64,000 bases of DNA from Hyaloperonospora brassicae (GCA_947650285.1 CANTFL010001476.1:28134-92133), one strand, 5' to 3'. Positions 32,250-45,048 are shown, numbered from the stretch's first letter. Program-made: numbers and translations. Notes: a model not told the origin generated them from the letters alone.

Positions 32250-34630
32250 TTCTGCACTTTCTAGCTCGGAGGCCGATAACCCGAACACTCTTCCCCCCAC
32301 CGCCCGGTTTCAACTGGCGGAAGGCATGCCGAATTTACTTCGTCTCGGGTGGGCGTTGCATCCTTGTTGGATCGCGATATTTTGACAGCGGGGATCGCGG
32401 CACTCTACCATCAACTGGATATTCAGGACGCAGTTGTTGCAGATTACAACTCTTTGGAGAAAGTATGTCGGGACCAGAAAATGCAGATCGACCGACTGCA
32501 AAAGGAGCTGCGATCGTACGTCGAGCTCGCCCCGCGCTTGGCGACCTATGTTCAGCAGCGTTATCTCGGCCTCTGGACTGATCGCCAAGACATAATCAAG
32601 AGGTTGCACGGGTTCCAGAAGGAGCTGGCGCGGCGCTTGGGTCGAGATCACGTGGTCCGAGAACATAAGACGGCTCTCTTAGAAGCTAATAGGAAATTGA
32701 AACAAGCAGAGGATCAGCCCATTCGTGAATCGTTCATCTTCCAACAGCAAGTGGAAGCATTGACGCCGCGCCTGGCTGCTGCGGAACAGAATCCGGGTGG
32801 CGATTTCCAAGCTGCAACGGCCAAGGCACCCAAGTACAAGAAACTCTTCAAAAAGTTGATAAGAAACTTGGAATGGCCAGAGTGGCGCTGGGAGACATGT
32901 CGAAGACATATCAAGACCGCCTCTGCGCACAAGAGCTTATAGAGGTGGAGCTGCAGCGGCTGCGATTGGACCTCGCGGATCGGGACGCCCAGGTGGATCG
33001 TCTGCGCGGTCAAGCATCGGGCTGCGAGCAGAAGTGTCTCTCGGCCGTTCGCGATCGCTACACGATCCGAACTCACCTGGCTCAATTGGCTCCTGGATCG
33101 TTCCGCCTTCCTTCAAAAGTTCCGTCCACAGACTCCGCTACCCCACCAACCGGTAAGCGATCCAGGTACACGGATCCCGGTCTCCCGATCAAGCGTCCCC
33201 AAGCCGCGAAGATGACGCGATCTGGAACGGAATCGGTGGATACCCCTTCGGCCAAGCCAGGTCGGTGATTCCCCGCGATCTACTGGACTAGTGCGATCTG
33301 CCAAATCCTCCGGATCTGATGAAACACCTGCGTCTCTGTGCGATCTTCCAGATCAGCTCGCTCTGACGAGTCAAAATCCACTTCAGGATCTGCGTGGACT
33401 CCGTCAATTCAAGGCACCGCGAGTAAAACGTGATACGCCTTCTAAACCGGAGGTAAGCGTTCCCAGAAGCTTCCGACCAGCGATCCGCCGCTCTCCGATA
33501 CAGGGACATTAGACTCTTCTGAAGAAGATACCCTAGACGCTTTGTCTAGGTTCCGTTCTTCGTTGCGGCGCCGTGGATAGTCGAGCAATGCTCCGCCTTC
33601 TTCCGTATCGATTCCTGTCCCAATTCTCGTGAAATCTCCCAGTCCAAAGTCTGGATAGCCTCCATCTTCGATTGGATCCGCACCACCAGCGAATCTTCCA
33701 GTCTCGAAGGTGGGTCGCTTTAGAGAAACATCAAGTGACTCCGACGGATCGGTCAACATGACGAGCAACACGCGGGATGCCGAGAATGCCCTGCTTCCGC
33801 AAGCTAAATACGACCGTTTGGCCCCGACCCGGGTACCCCGGCTGAATGATTTCCCGGATACCGTGATCGGGTACCCTGATCCCATCACCACGTACACCCG
33901 TGGTCGACCCGTCGTGTCAGCTTGACCTGCGTGGTGGATCTGGACGTGGATACCTTGTTCAAGCATCTGACACGGCCGGCAGGGTACATCTTCCCAGCAC
34001 CCATAGCTCCTCGATCCAACGCTGATCCGCCTGAATCCAAGTGAATTCCACGTCTGGTTTGTTCGGCTCAAGTGTTAGCGTTGTACCGGCAAGAGCCTTG
34101 GAACCAATACCATAGCCAAGTCACACCGGTATCTTTTAACGCGACTGGTCGGTTCACAGAGTTGTCGTCCATGTATCGTGGCTTCGAGACCCGGCACCGG
34201 CAGGCTCTGTGGATAGCGATCCACCCCTTATACCTGCCGATCGAGCAGCGTGATCGCAATCCTGAGCTGGCGCAGTTTTACCAGAAGTGCAAACAGCGTC
34301 GATCGCGATACGGACCCCGGTGTAAAAAGCTGTTTCGTTTCATTCTTCAGGGGATGATCGATGGACACTGCGATTTGGATCTGTTCCTGGATCCGTTCTT
34401 CATGCATCTCCCGTCACCGGTCAAGATGCGTCCATGGTATCCGGCTCTTGGCGGTCCGCAAAAGAACGTGACCAAACTGATATCAGCGTTGGCGCTATTG
34501 GATTCAGCTGAACCCTGGCGCAACTAGTTTCGATACCGCATTGAGGATCACCCAGGGTCTTCGATCACTCGCCTGTCCGGTAAGTTTTTCAAAGTAATCG
34601 ATAGAGATCCAGGCAGTCTCTTCATTTAAT
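32250..34630 (+). pseudogene. ORFX of copy C
   Basis: Near-identical to ORFX of copy B from 32338 on, including the same frameshift near 32875. The first part, 32242-32337, is still recognisable as ORFX but diverged, and lacks about 25 bp present in B (around 30651-30675). The coiled-coil frame is 32349-32942; next frame 32873-33268; C-terminal frame 34072-34527 ends early at TAG (34525-34527), where copy B has CAG in PWRNQ. Middle part Ser/Pro-rich with further frame changes. Function unknown. Confidence 0.75.
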
Positions 34631-34813
34631 GATTTGATACATCTCCATCGTTATTGTCTTCGTCGATCGTCACATAAATTCATCTCATTTGCTTTTTTTG
34701 TCATATACACTCACTGCAATCGGGCTTCAATACCCTGGATCGCCACACATCACTTCTCCCCCAGTATTCCCTCTGCAACCTTCTTGCAGGCAATTTCCGA
34801 TTTGACACCTCAG

Positions 34814-36230
34814 CTATTTATCCACCCCTTCTTCGTGTGATTGCATCACCTCGAAGCGATTCTTTCTGACTCGATCGCGATAGAACTCTTGCAGCAAGGC
34901 CCCACAGTTCAAGGCTTCCTCGTCTATCCATGTCGGATCACCAGACCTCTTCCTTTGCACCAAATACTGGCGTTGGATTCTTCCCAAAAGGGTCCGTCTG
35001 CCCGATCGCACATCCATTATCTTCTCGACTTCGAGTTCATCTTCATCTAATGTGCTCTCCCAGCTGTCTTTAGGCGGTATGGCATCGTCAAAATCGAGGC
35101 GGTCCGCCTCCTCAACATTCAACTGGTTTTTCGGCCGATCCTGGAAGTTTTTTACTCGCTTAAGCTTGGATGTATGTACCAGTGGGAACAATCGATACGG
35201 AGTACCCGAAACTTTCAACCGCACCGCGTGTCTCCCGCAAAGTTCCCTTACCCGGAATATTCCATGCCACATATGTGCCAGCTTTGCTGATCGGGCATAT
35301 CCTTCTTTCATTCGATCCAAATTGAGTCGTACTTGCTATCCAAACTCGATCTCATGTGATCCTTCCTCAGTATTGTGTCGATCGGCCCGGTCCTCGATCG
35401 CGGTACGTTGTCGATCGTAAACGACATCTCTCGCTCGTTGATACTGACGCTGTATACGATATCGCCATCTTCGCGGTTCTCGATCCCGTCGTTTGGTGCT
35501 ACCCAAAGGCAAAGTCGCTTCCAATGTCGATCGTGGGTCCCAACCGGGGTTCAGGTAGAACGGAGTATCTCCTCGCACACGATCATGTGCCGTATTGATG
35601 GCTAACGTTAATCTCTTGGCGTCCTCGTCCCAATCCTTCTGATTCGTATCCGTGACGTCCATTTCCAAAGCCCTCTTCAGAATTTGCACCATTCTTTCTG
35701 CTGTCCCATTCGCTTGGGGTCGATGCGCCATAGTTGCACGCTGTTTCTGTCCCGCGATCCGATTGAACGCTCGGTAGAAACCGGACATGAATCCTGGCTC
35801 TCGATCATGGCGGATCGCTTCACTGGCCCCGAATCTCCGAAACACACACTCCTCGAAACTCTCAGCGATCGTTTGTGTAGTTCTGGAGGAACTGGCCTTG
35901 TCGATTACATACCCTGAGAACAGATCTACCCACAACGACTACTCGGTGTTTACTTTAAAAGATCGCGGTAGTGACGTTATGTGATCCATCGCGATTATTT
36001 GAAACGGGTACGTGGCTTGGACATTCCCGGGGAATTCGCCGCGAAGAGCAGGTTTTCCTTTTCCCGTCGTACAATCAATACATTCTCCTACGTAACTCCG
36101 GACACTCCGATAGAGTCTTCTTCAGTGAAAGTTATACCGGATTCGTTGATATGTTCTGCCTATACCTTGGTGTCCGCCCTCCATTTTTATGGTAATAATG
36201 TAAGAAGTCTTGCTGCAGTAGTTCCGGTAT
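34814..36230 (-). pseudogene. Integrase and chromodomain, copy C
   Basis: The core 35935-35336 carries WVDLFSGYV, IRHDREPGFM and QANGTAERMV. The C-terminal frame 35320-34814 carries the same GPY/F-like and chromodomain-like segments as copy B. A different base after RHNTEEG lets the core frame run slightly further than in A and B. The zinc-binding region (36230-35940) is frameshifted. Confidence 0.85.
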
Positions 36231-37200
36231 CACCAAGCGAACCAACTACACCCGATTATCCGGATCTTCCGTTATACGAGGGAAGAAAAACAATAATCCG
36301 CTCTCGTCTACCTCATATTCGGACGCGATCCGAGCACATGGTTTCGCTTCTTCAATACTCAACTTCGTTATGTACCCGATCAGGAATTCCTTCAGGTTGG
36401 CGATCCAACTCTCTTCTTCCTGTGCTTTCTTGATTCTCTCGATTCTGACCTGCCGAACAAATTCCTCTTGCAGTACTTCACGCGATCGCCGTCGCCTTAC
36501 AATTGACCTAGTGACGGCGGATATTCTCACGACCTGATCGAGACTTTTGGGTGTCAACAACTCGTTCAACCGGTTCAATGAACGTATACTCTGAAGATAG
36601 TGTTCGGATAAAGCGATCGAGCCTTGCTCTTGTTGCAAAGCCTTGCTTGCCAATCGATCAGCACTCTGATTATAGTCCCTCTTCATTGGAAATAATTCAC
36701 GGATCAGTCAGAATCGGAGTTCGGAGTCCTCCATAGCCTTATGGCGTAGCAACTGCAATCCGAGCGCCTTACAATCGATTTCTCCGCGCATCTGCCCGAT
36801 CACTAAGTTAGAATCGCCACAAATGATGATGCGCCCCAGCGTTTAATCAGCCAAGAGATCGAAACCTAGTACCAATCCACGGTATCCAGCCTCGTTCACT
36901 ATCAAGTCCGTCTCGTATTCGGCTGCGACATTCACGATCCTCCACTCTGGGAGCTTCCATACTATTGCGCTATATGCCCCGCCTTTTCGTTTGGTCCGGG
37001 CCTCTCCATCGAAACTGACCACCAAAAGACTTTCACCCTTCTCCATCGTTGGTAGATGCATACTTATAGTATGTTTCGGCTGTTTCTGAGGGGCGACCGC
37101 GATCAACATCTCATCAACTTCTTCGCGCGGGGTAATGCTGGCGGCGAGTGTACCCAGGATTTCATTTTCTCCCTTTCCCCACTTCTTGATCTCTAGCGTT
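36231..37200 (-). pseudogene. Second RNase H, copy C
   Basis: 37109-36843 has SFDGEARTKRKGGAYSA and IVNEAGYRGLVLGFDLLAD, then a stop; 36840-36700 has the ICGDSNLVIGQMRGEI region; 36686-36246 has DYNQSADRLASKALQQ and leads to the integrase. It shares both stops with copies A and B. Confidence 0.82.
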
Positions 37201-38700
37201 CAATTCGATAACAACGCCGCCCATCTACCAAGCCTCCCATTCAGGCCTGAAGATTGTGCCAGCCAGGCCAACGTCGAATGACGCGTGAGCACCTTGATTG
37301 CTCGTGAAACCAACATAGTGTAGCCGATATACAGGATTCGCAGCAGAGCTAAACCTCTTTTTCCACCACTCCATAGTAAATCTCGTTGGGTTTTAGCGTT
37401 CGGCGAATGAACGTTACAGGCCATTATGTTCCACCGTTTTCTTGTAGCAAAGCTGCAGATGCTGCCAATTTACTATCATAGACCACGATCACTGAAGGAC
37501 GTTCCGGATCTAACTGTTCTAGAATCGGAGTTTTAGCGATCTTATTATTTTGACATGGTGAGCGAAAGCATCGCTTTTTCCCATCGACTTATGTACTTGC
37601 AGGTAGGATCGTCCCCAGCAACACCGGAAAATGTTGAATCGCCCCCTGTAACACTGTTACGGTTCAAATCGACCCTTGCAGCACCGGAAAAATTTGTATC
37701 GCTCCCTGTAGCACCGTTACGGTTCGGAACGTGATCACCACGACACTTCCTGTTGTCAGCTCTCTTTCCATTCCGTGTTGCCGATGTCGCCTCATCCATA
37801 TGTCGGATCTCGTGGAAGTCGGCTTCGCGTTGTTTGTAGAGCACTGATGCATATATTGCAAAGTCTTCAATGAATCGGCTATAATAATGCAAACTTCCCA
37901 GGAACGCCTGCATATACCGCAGCTTTCGAGGAAATAGGATTTTAACCAGCGATCCGAGATCGTTTAGGGGGGGGGCTTCTAATCCAGCGATCGATACTTG
38001 ATGACCGAGATAATTCACCTTGCGTCGTCCCTAAAAACGTTTGGTCAGACTGATCGACAAATTCCACTTAGATATCCTTTTACTATTTCACATAGAGCAG
38101 TCCACGATGTAGCTGGAATCAATATGTCATCAATGTACGATCTTCGACCTAGCACAGAAGGTGTCTGACTGGTGTCTGGATCTCCCTCTGTGAACACATC
38201 TATCCGTTTAGACGATTCATAGAGAAGGCTCTGGATCAGCACCGATTTTCATATAGCCATGCAATGCATTGTCGATCAGGCGTTGGTAAATCTGCATAGC
38301 ATTCTTCAACCCAAACGGCATCCGTAGTCACTCAAACAAGCAAGACGGCGTAATGATTGCGAAAATGCTCCTTGCTCGTTCCGTCATCTCCACCACCCAA
38401 ACCCGCTCGCCATGTCCAGTGAACAATGTCACATCGCTTTGTCCATGTCTTGTAAAAGCTCGCTGATCAATGGAATTGGATATACCATCAGCCTTGTTAG
38501 CTAATTTACCCGTCGATAATCGATACACAATCGAATGTCCTCGCCATTCTTCTTGATGATAATGACGATCGGCGAGGCACATGGTGATGTGGAAGGTCGA
38601 CTAATCTTGACTGATAGCAGTAATTTAATTGAATACGCTATTTTTTCGCGAAATTTGGGCGCTACTGGCCGTACAATCTATGCGATCGGGCTCGCTCCAC
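37201..38700 (-). pseudogene. Reverse transcriptase and first RNase H, copy C
   Basis: YIDD lies in LGRRSYIDDILIPATSW (about 38160-38110). The thumb frame 38018-37545 is longer than in A and B because a Tyr codon replaces their stop before MQAFLGSLH, so the NYLGHQVSIAGLEAPP lead is joined. The RNase H start, about 37404-37505, differs from A and B at many positions although both sides match them, as if converted from another family member. Confidence 0.83.
37608..37727. repeat. 30-bp minisatellite, 4 units (copy C)
   Basis: Same array as at 2714-2833, same orientation; units start at 37608, 37638, 37668 and 37698. Confidence 0.9.
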
Positions 38701-38835
38701 CCACGTCACTATCGAATTTCGTCCCTCGTGTGGCAGGAGGGAGTGCGTTCCCTTTCCCAATAAGAAGGTGCTTGATTCTCCAGATCAGTTGTCTCAATCG
38801 TTATTGGTCATCAATCAGCGTTACGTCTGGATCGC

Positions 38836-39810
38836 CTACCTGAATATCGTCAATCTTAAATGCGGCAGTAGGCTAACAATGTCAGGCAATACCGCCATGT
38901 GCTGATCCACATCATCGGCGTACAACTCCCCACTTTCATGACGATAGGTAGAGACATCCGGCTCCCCCGCGATTCGATCATCCTCCGGACATGGCTCTTC
39001 ATCGATCTTTACATCCGGTAAAGGTCCGGCCTCTTTCTTGGACTGATCGCCTACTCCGTCGTCCGTCGCTTGTTCTTGAATCATGTTAACCACAGGCAGT
39101 ACGCTTGTTGATCGATGATCCACTTGTATGTCATCAATCACGTCTTGCGATCCGTCATGCGATCGATTTATATTCTTGTCCTTATTCGTATCACCTCCTT
39201 CCATCATACCCTCTAAAACTTGATCGCTTCCGCCCTTTCCTTGATCGTGCTAGCTACACATGGTAGTGGCTACACACGTGGAACAACTTTCTCGTCTCGG
39301 ATCAGGACGTCCGTTGATTCATTATTCTCTTTTTGTCGACTTAAAATCTCCTTCGGCATAGGGTATGGTGGGTGATCCACAACCGGACCAGCGTATTCGG
39401 GCGGCAGTTCTTCCTTTTTTCTGTCGTTTCTTCAAATGATAAAGTCTGCCAATCGTTGTACCATCAGATAAATCCAGACGTATACCTGTAACCTGCGGTT
39501 ACCATGAAATCCATACCCAGGATTACCTCTTGACCGACTTGATCACCAACCCACACATCAAAATAGTATACCATCGATCCATTTAGGGTGATCTTGATCT
39601 TGGTGCGTCCTTCGGTCATGTACGTGTTTTCACCTATCCCCACACACTCTTGTTTTTAATTCTCGTCGATGACACATCCTACCTTACGCGCAAAGGCGGT
39701 GTCCACGATCGAGATCTCAGCTCCTGGGTTAAGTAGCATTGTGGCCTTTTCGTTGTTAATCTTTCCAACCACTTTAGATTGCTTGAACCATATTCCTAGT
39801 GTATGGTATT
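38836..39810 (-). pseudogene. Protease and linker, copy C
   Basis: The catalytic loop reads LLNPGAEIS with Asn at 39728-39730 in place of Asp. The downstream LGMDFMVTAG segment is disturbed by a short duplication (GTAACCT near 39488). The acidic linker frame is 39207-38836. Inactive as written. Confidence 0.78.
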
Positions 39811-40016
39811 TCCTATATCCCCTTGACTCGCCCGGCGCTAAGGCAAGTTCTATCTTGGTGGGCGATCGGGCGTACTCATCACGTCTTCTAGCACTCGAAA
39901 TGGAACGCAGACACTCTATAGAATTAAAGTATTAGTTGGATCATCCTGCTGATCACCTCTTCCATCGATCAACTTCCTCTCCACATATGCATATATGCAG
40001 ATCCCAGAACGCTCGG

Positions 40017-40321
40017 CTAGTACTGGTTTCCAACCTGGAGAGCGTCGTAATTTAGCATTTTCTCGTATTGTTCCGGCAACAGCCCTGCATGCTTAGTAGG
40101 AACATACCACTGGCGGAATATGTTATAAAACTGTTCCATCGGGCATTTTTCATCGTCGTGAATGTTCTCGCATACGGAACACACGTAGTAGCACTTGTCC
40201 GCAGGATGGTCTTTACGTCCGCACTTCTGACACGTCAGTCGCTTCCAACATCTGCGATCGTAAAGCCTCTTCGACCCACAATGCGTACGCACAGTTTGAG
40301 GCTTCCCATGATCGTAGTGCC
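40017..40321 (-). pseudogene. Gag C-terminus with CCHC knuckle, copy C
   Basis: Same content as copies A and B: CQKCGRKDHPADKC, then CSVCENIHDDEKC, WYVPTKHAGLLPEQYEK and a stop after VGNQY. It is separated from the capsid part by the solo LTR1; TGCC at 40318-40321 is one side of the target duplication. Confidence 0.84.
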
Positions 40322-41561
40322 GGTGGTAAAGCGACTATGTAAATTCGCTATAGAGGAAATGATCGCATTCCCGTATGTCCGAGCCGGTTAACGGTTGGCG
40401 GCCCGGTCCCACATCTGATCAGATTGAGTCCATTGTACAGTCAGACTAAAATGGATATCAGATCGGGCAGGTTGGACCCTGCGATCATAGATCGAGGTAT
40501 GAGGCGGAAGGTAACGTTGGCGATCAGTCGATCAAGAAAGGAACCTCGATCAGCAAGACAATCACGATCAACAAGGCGATCACGATCAGGAAGCGATCGA
40601 GATCGTGATCAGGGATCAGATATGTGATCGCGATCGCGATCAGGGATCAATAGGTGACCGCAATCGAGTTGATGTGGAGCACACCATATGATCCGCGATC
40701 AGCAAGGCGATCGCGATCAGGAAGCGATCGAGATCGGGATCAGTGATCAGATAGGTGATCGCGATCGCGATCAGGGATCAATAGGTGATCGCGATCAGGA
40801 AGCGTCCGAGGTATTGATCAGTGATCAGATAGGTGGTCGCGATCAGACAAGCATATCAGGTGCGGGCCACGAAAGTACAAGATCGCTACCGTCTAGAGAG
40901 AGCGACATGTGGCAAACGATGTCCAAGACATGGGGATAGGGATAGGGTTGTTGGGTTTGATTGGTTAACATTAAACAGAGTTTAATTTGCTTCAAAGTAC
41001 ACGTGTCGACTTCTCCTCCGGGTAGATCATTCGCCACCCGACGTCAAGGAAAGTTTCACATACTTTAATCAAGTGATATCCCTGGTTTGTTTGGCCAGGT
41101 ATCAAGATCTCTCAAACAACACCCCAAATGCGACTGGACGCAGGAAACCATTTGTGGTTGAGGACCCAAGATCTCGAGACGGCTCAAGCGGTCAGAAGTC
41201 TCGCAAACCAAGGTCTACGTTTGGACAAGGCGATCAGTTACAGATCAGGGTGACTCATATCGAGCACCCCACAAGCATACAAGTGATCGCGTGACGAATT
41301 CCACTTGATCACACCAACCCCGATCGTGGTGTGAAGATTTCCACACCGTGATCGAACCTCAACCCCATTGCAAACACGGTCAAGTTTTCCATTGACACGA
41401 GTCCACCTGGAAGAGTGCAACCCGCCCCACTGACGGGTACACAAGGTGAGGAAGGCAATCAAGAACAAGGAATCGGAGTACCCCCTCCGTTAGTCGGTCG
41501 TCCGGGCGCCAGTGGAAGATTGGGATCGACTCCTCAAACTAGCGATCACCACTCCACCACA
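40322..41561 (+). repeat. Solo LTR1 nested in gag of copy C
   Basis: 1,240 bp, GGTGG to CCACA, flanked by TGCC at 40318-40321 and 41562-41565. Same insertion point and orientation relative to gag as in copy A, so the insertion predates their split. Confidence 0.88.
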
Positions 41562-43689
41562 TGCCTCTCTTGATCAAATGGACGATCGAGTCTCCTGGAT
41601 TCTGAGCGCGATCTGCGGCTGCACCCATGTACACATCTCGTGTATCCGAGTCAGTATCCGATCCGCTAGAGTCTACGTCTGATCCACTTCTCCCGCATTC
41701 CACATAGATCGCTCTCACAGCCCGAGCTGGTTTTGCTGGTATTTGGGCCGCGTTTGACGTAAGACCCTGACGAGATTTACTCGACCTCATGTAGGCGTGA
41801 GCTTCTCAGATCTCCATGTTCTCACATTCATGCAGCTTTTTTTAGATCGTCTGCATTCTTAAGGAGTAAAATTGTCAACATTTTCACCAGATCGCGATCG
41901 TCCAGGGTACCAATGTAATGATTCAAATGCTCATTGCGGATAGCAGACGTCCCATCTCGTATCGGGATCTTCGCCCGTATTGCGTTCACATTCAGACGGT
42001 ACAAGTACTCCAATGGAGTCTTGTTCGATCGCTTACGGGCTTGGTAGTAGAGTCTCCCAACCGAAATGCCGTTCTTCCCTCCGTATTTGGCCATGAAGCC
42101 TTCCAGAAGTGCCTTTCACAAAGTTCTCGTCGAGCGATTGAGCTGGATGTACCAGTCACGCGCCGGTCCCGTAAGAAGATCGCTGAATACCAGGAACTTC
42201 TCTGCATCCGGCGCTTGATCGCGTAGGAACGCCGACTTCACCTTACTGATCCAGTCTCTAGCTCGTTCTTCATTCTTCTCCCGTCCGGCATACGCTTTCA
42301 GTTCGGCCATGGAAGACATCCATATCCTTTGGTTAGAGGAACCACCACCATCCGATGACCCTTCTGTTGCCACCTGTGTTACTCGTTTATTACCTTGGTC
42401 TCGGTGCGCACGAACATGGTAGTGCGATCTATTAAGACGCGATCCAACCAACTTCATGTCCACATCTAGCATATCAATCTCCGGTTCGGGTGGGTGAATA
42501 GCCAATTTCCCGGCGTTCATACGGGCTTGTTCTCGATCATAATTATCCATGGATGCTAGAAAATAGGAATTCACCCGATCTGATTCCACCATGTTCGGGA
42601 ATGGCGTCACCGGTGGCTTTCCCGATCGCGCGTCTGCCTAATTCCGTTCAAATTTCTTCCTCAATAGATCTGCGCTCTTTGGTCCTAACGACATCCGTTG
42701 GATCTAGAACGAATTGTTCGAGTCCTCTTCTGACTCCGCTGAAGCATAACGGGACGATCCAGTTTGTTCCTCCTTGGGAGAATCGTTGATCGGTGTGAGA
42801 ACTTGATCCATCGTGACTAGCAGCGTGACCCGTTGACCCGTGGTGCCGATCGGCGGGGTCGGGTTGTCTTCAGGGTCACGTATGCCTATGAGGGACTCAA
42901 CGTCTCAAACAGCGACTGTCCGGTAGCGATCAATCGATCGTGGTTATACTCTAGTAGCGTTTGCGCATTGAATGTTTCAGCAGTGAACAATGCCTCCGTT
43001 GGTAGGTCAATTAGACACCGGAGCGCCTCCAACACGTTGGCAGTTGGCTCGGGCGATGTTATCGGTCCGCGTAGCGATCCGGTCAGTTTCGGCCTGATCG
43101 TCTTCAGCACATTGTCGCTCGACAACATCTTCTTCAGCTCCATCGAATGGTATTCCCGGCTGATTTCGTCGAATCGCCATCCTCTCTGGACTTCACTTCG
43201 CGATCCACTGACTGTGAGGCGTGATTTATCTTCTCCGTCTGGACCTTGTCTCCGGCCTGACTGTTCTTGTAGAAGTTCCTATCTTATATCACCGCAGCCA
43301 GCCTCTTAAACTCGTCCGAACACTTCGCTTCCTTCTCCATCATTTCTAATGATTCATCTAATATAAATGGAAATCGTTTAGGGAACCCCTAGGAATTTCA
43401 CCCTGCACATCGTGCTTTCCAGCGCGATCTGCGGTGGCTCCAGAAGGGACTTCAGGAGGGAGTTGGGGTGTTTCTTCCATACATGCGACCGATATTCCTC
43501 GTTCATTTAAGTATCGTCAAAGCCCCTTTTACAACATGGAAGATTTGGAGATCCTTCATTCTCACGCTTCTGCGACGATACCTCTTTAAATGGCGCTTTT
43601 ATCCCAGGCTCAGTCTTGATCTTGACTTCTTTGCTCAGGAACTCACGGTGAAATACCGATTCACCAGAAGATCCGGGCACTCGTACCAT
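41562..43689 (-). pseudogene. Gag N-terminal and capsid part, copy C
   Basis: Near-identical to 6661-8788. Start MVRVPGSSGESVFHREF at 43689, directly inside LTR2. Capsid-type frames 42610-42116 (KVKSAFLRDQAPDAEKF, DLLTGPARDWYIQLNRS) and 42094-41828 (KYGGKNGISVGRLYYQARKR). The same frameshifts as copy A are present, so they were inherited rather than independent. Confidence 0.86.
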
Positions 43690-44911
43690 TGTGGTAGAGT
43701 GGTGATCACAAATTCCTTGTGATCCCGACGCCCACTGGCGCCCGGACGACCGACCAACGGAGGGGGTACCACGATTCCGTGCTCTGTGTCTTCTTGCTCA
43801 CCTTGTGTACCCGTCGGTGGGGCGAGTTGCGCTCTTCTTGGTGGACTTGAGCTGAAGCTAACTTGACCGTTTTGGGGATAGGGGTTGATCGGGTGGAAAT
43901 GCTTCACCAAGTCAAACGTGGGGCGGATCGAGTGGAAATTCTTCACGTGATCGCAAGTACACTTGGGCGCTCTCCCAAAGTCGCCTGTATCCAAAGTTGA
44001 TGCTTGATTTGCGAGACTTCTGGCCACTTGAGCCGTCTCGCGATCTTGAATCTAAGCCGTTAGGCTTCCTGCATCCGATTGCAGTTGGGGGTGAGAACTG
44101 ATGTTCCGACTTGCCAAACAATCCAAAGGCGAAGTTTGTAAAGACACATGCCGCTCTCTATCCAACGGGAGGCCAAATTTCCTGCCCGGGAGAAGTCAAC
44201 GCATGTCTTTCGTTGCAAATGCGATTCTGTTCAATGTCAACCAACCAAATCCAAAACCTATGACTATGCCTATCTGTTCGCTGGATCACTGTTGCGTATC
44301 GCCTGTCTATGTAATTCACCTCATTCACCATGTGGTCCACAGCAGATACTCGGGTGGTGGATTACTCCATAGTGGATCGCTAGGTGGTGGATCGCTCGGG
44401 GAGGATTGCTCCGTGGTGGATCGCGGTATGTGATCCACACCAATTATGTGCCCTCACGGTTATGTGTCCACACAATCAAGCCTTACACACCCATATTGAA
44501 TCGCGATCAATATCTCTTGTCTCTGATCGGGTATCCACCGTCGGATTGCTGTCGCTCCTGAGGCCTCGCGTGTTTGAACATCTTGAAAATCCACTCCTCC
44601 ATCTTGATTCCATATTTGTCTATTTTCCGTTATCGTTAGCGGTCCAGTACTCCAGTTGATGTTCACCCCTTGAGCGATCTGGTACTTGTAACTTGGTGAT
44701 ACAAGCCCTCGATCACGGATCGTGATCGGTCAGTCGTCGATCCTTGACTATACTCCTTCTTGACCGTTAGGTAAATCAATCCGCATAATTTCCACAGTTG
44801 TTTCTTGTCATTCAGTCGGTTGATCTCACCATTTGTGCCAACGGGCCTATCTCCGAGATCACTCCACCGATCAAATACATGTCGCAGTTAATGCGGTAGG
44901 CGTGGTCCACA
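43690..44911 (-). repeat. LTR2, 5' LTR of copy C
   Basis: TGTGG at 44911 (minus strand) to CCACA at 43690, 1,222 bp. Near-identical to the inverted copy 45049-46274 and diverged from 30846-32241. Confidence 0.85.
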
Positions 44912-45048
44912 CTTTCCATCATTAATCTTCTGCGCTTCTCCACAATCGTCCTCTGCACCGGCGGTCGACATACAGTGTCTATCGACTGTGCACATAAGAC
45001 GCCTATGGATCGTGCGTAAAGAAGCACAGAAGACAAAATGATAGAAAG
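44912..45048. other. Centre of an LTR2 inverted repeat: two ORFX 5' ends head to head
   Basis: Both sides resemble the purine-rich stretch and the first codons of ORFX (compare 30700-30845). The left side, read on the minus strand, matches about 90 bp of it; the right side keeps about 40 bp. The two meet near 45005-45010. It marks a deletion/inversion join between two elements whose 3' ends faced each other. Confidence 0.6.

Larger units (their letters stand above)
32242..44911 (-). mobile_element. Element copy C with 5' LTR2 and nested solo LTR1
   Basis: Minus-strand order: LTR2 (44911-43690), gag (43689-41562), solo LTR1 (40322-41561), gag knuckle, protease, RT, RNase H, second RNase H, integrase/chromodomain (to 34814); then ORFX on the plus strand (32250-34630). 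Its own 3' LTR is absent: the ORFX 5' end is joined to the right end of copy B's LTR2. From 32338 to 41561 it mirrors copy B (30650 back to 21436). Confidence 0.83.

Noticed and set aside
21436..41561. The 20-kb palindrome as a pure sequencing artefact (unsplit hairpin read)
   Set aside because: The arms carry distinct point differences, a conversion-like patch and different outer flanks, so a simple fold-back read does not explain it; read evidence is still needed.
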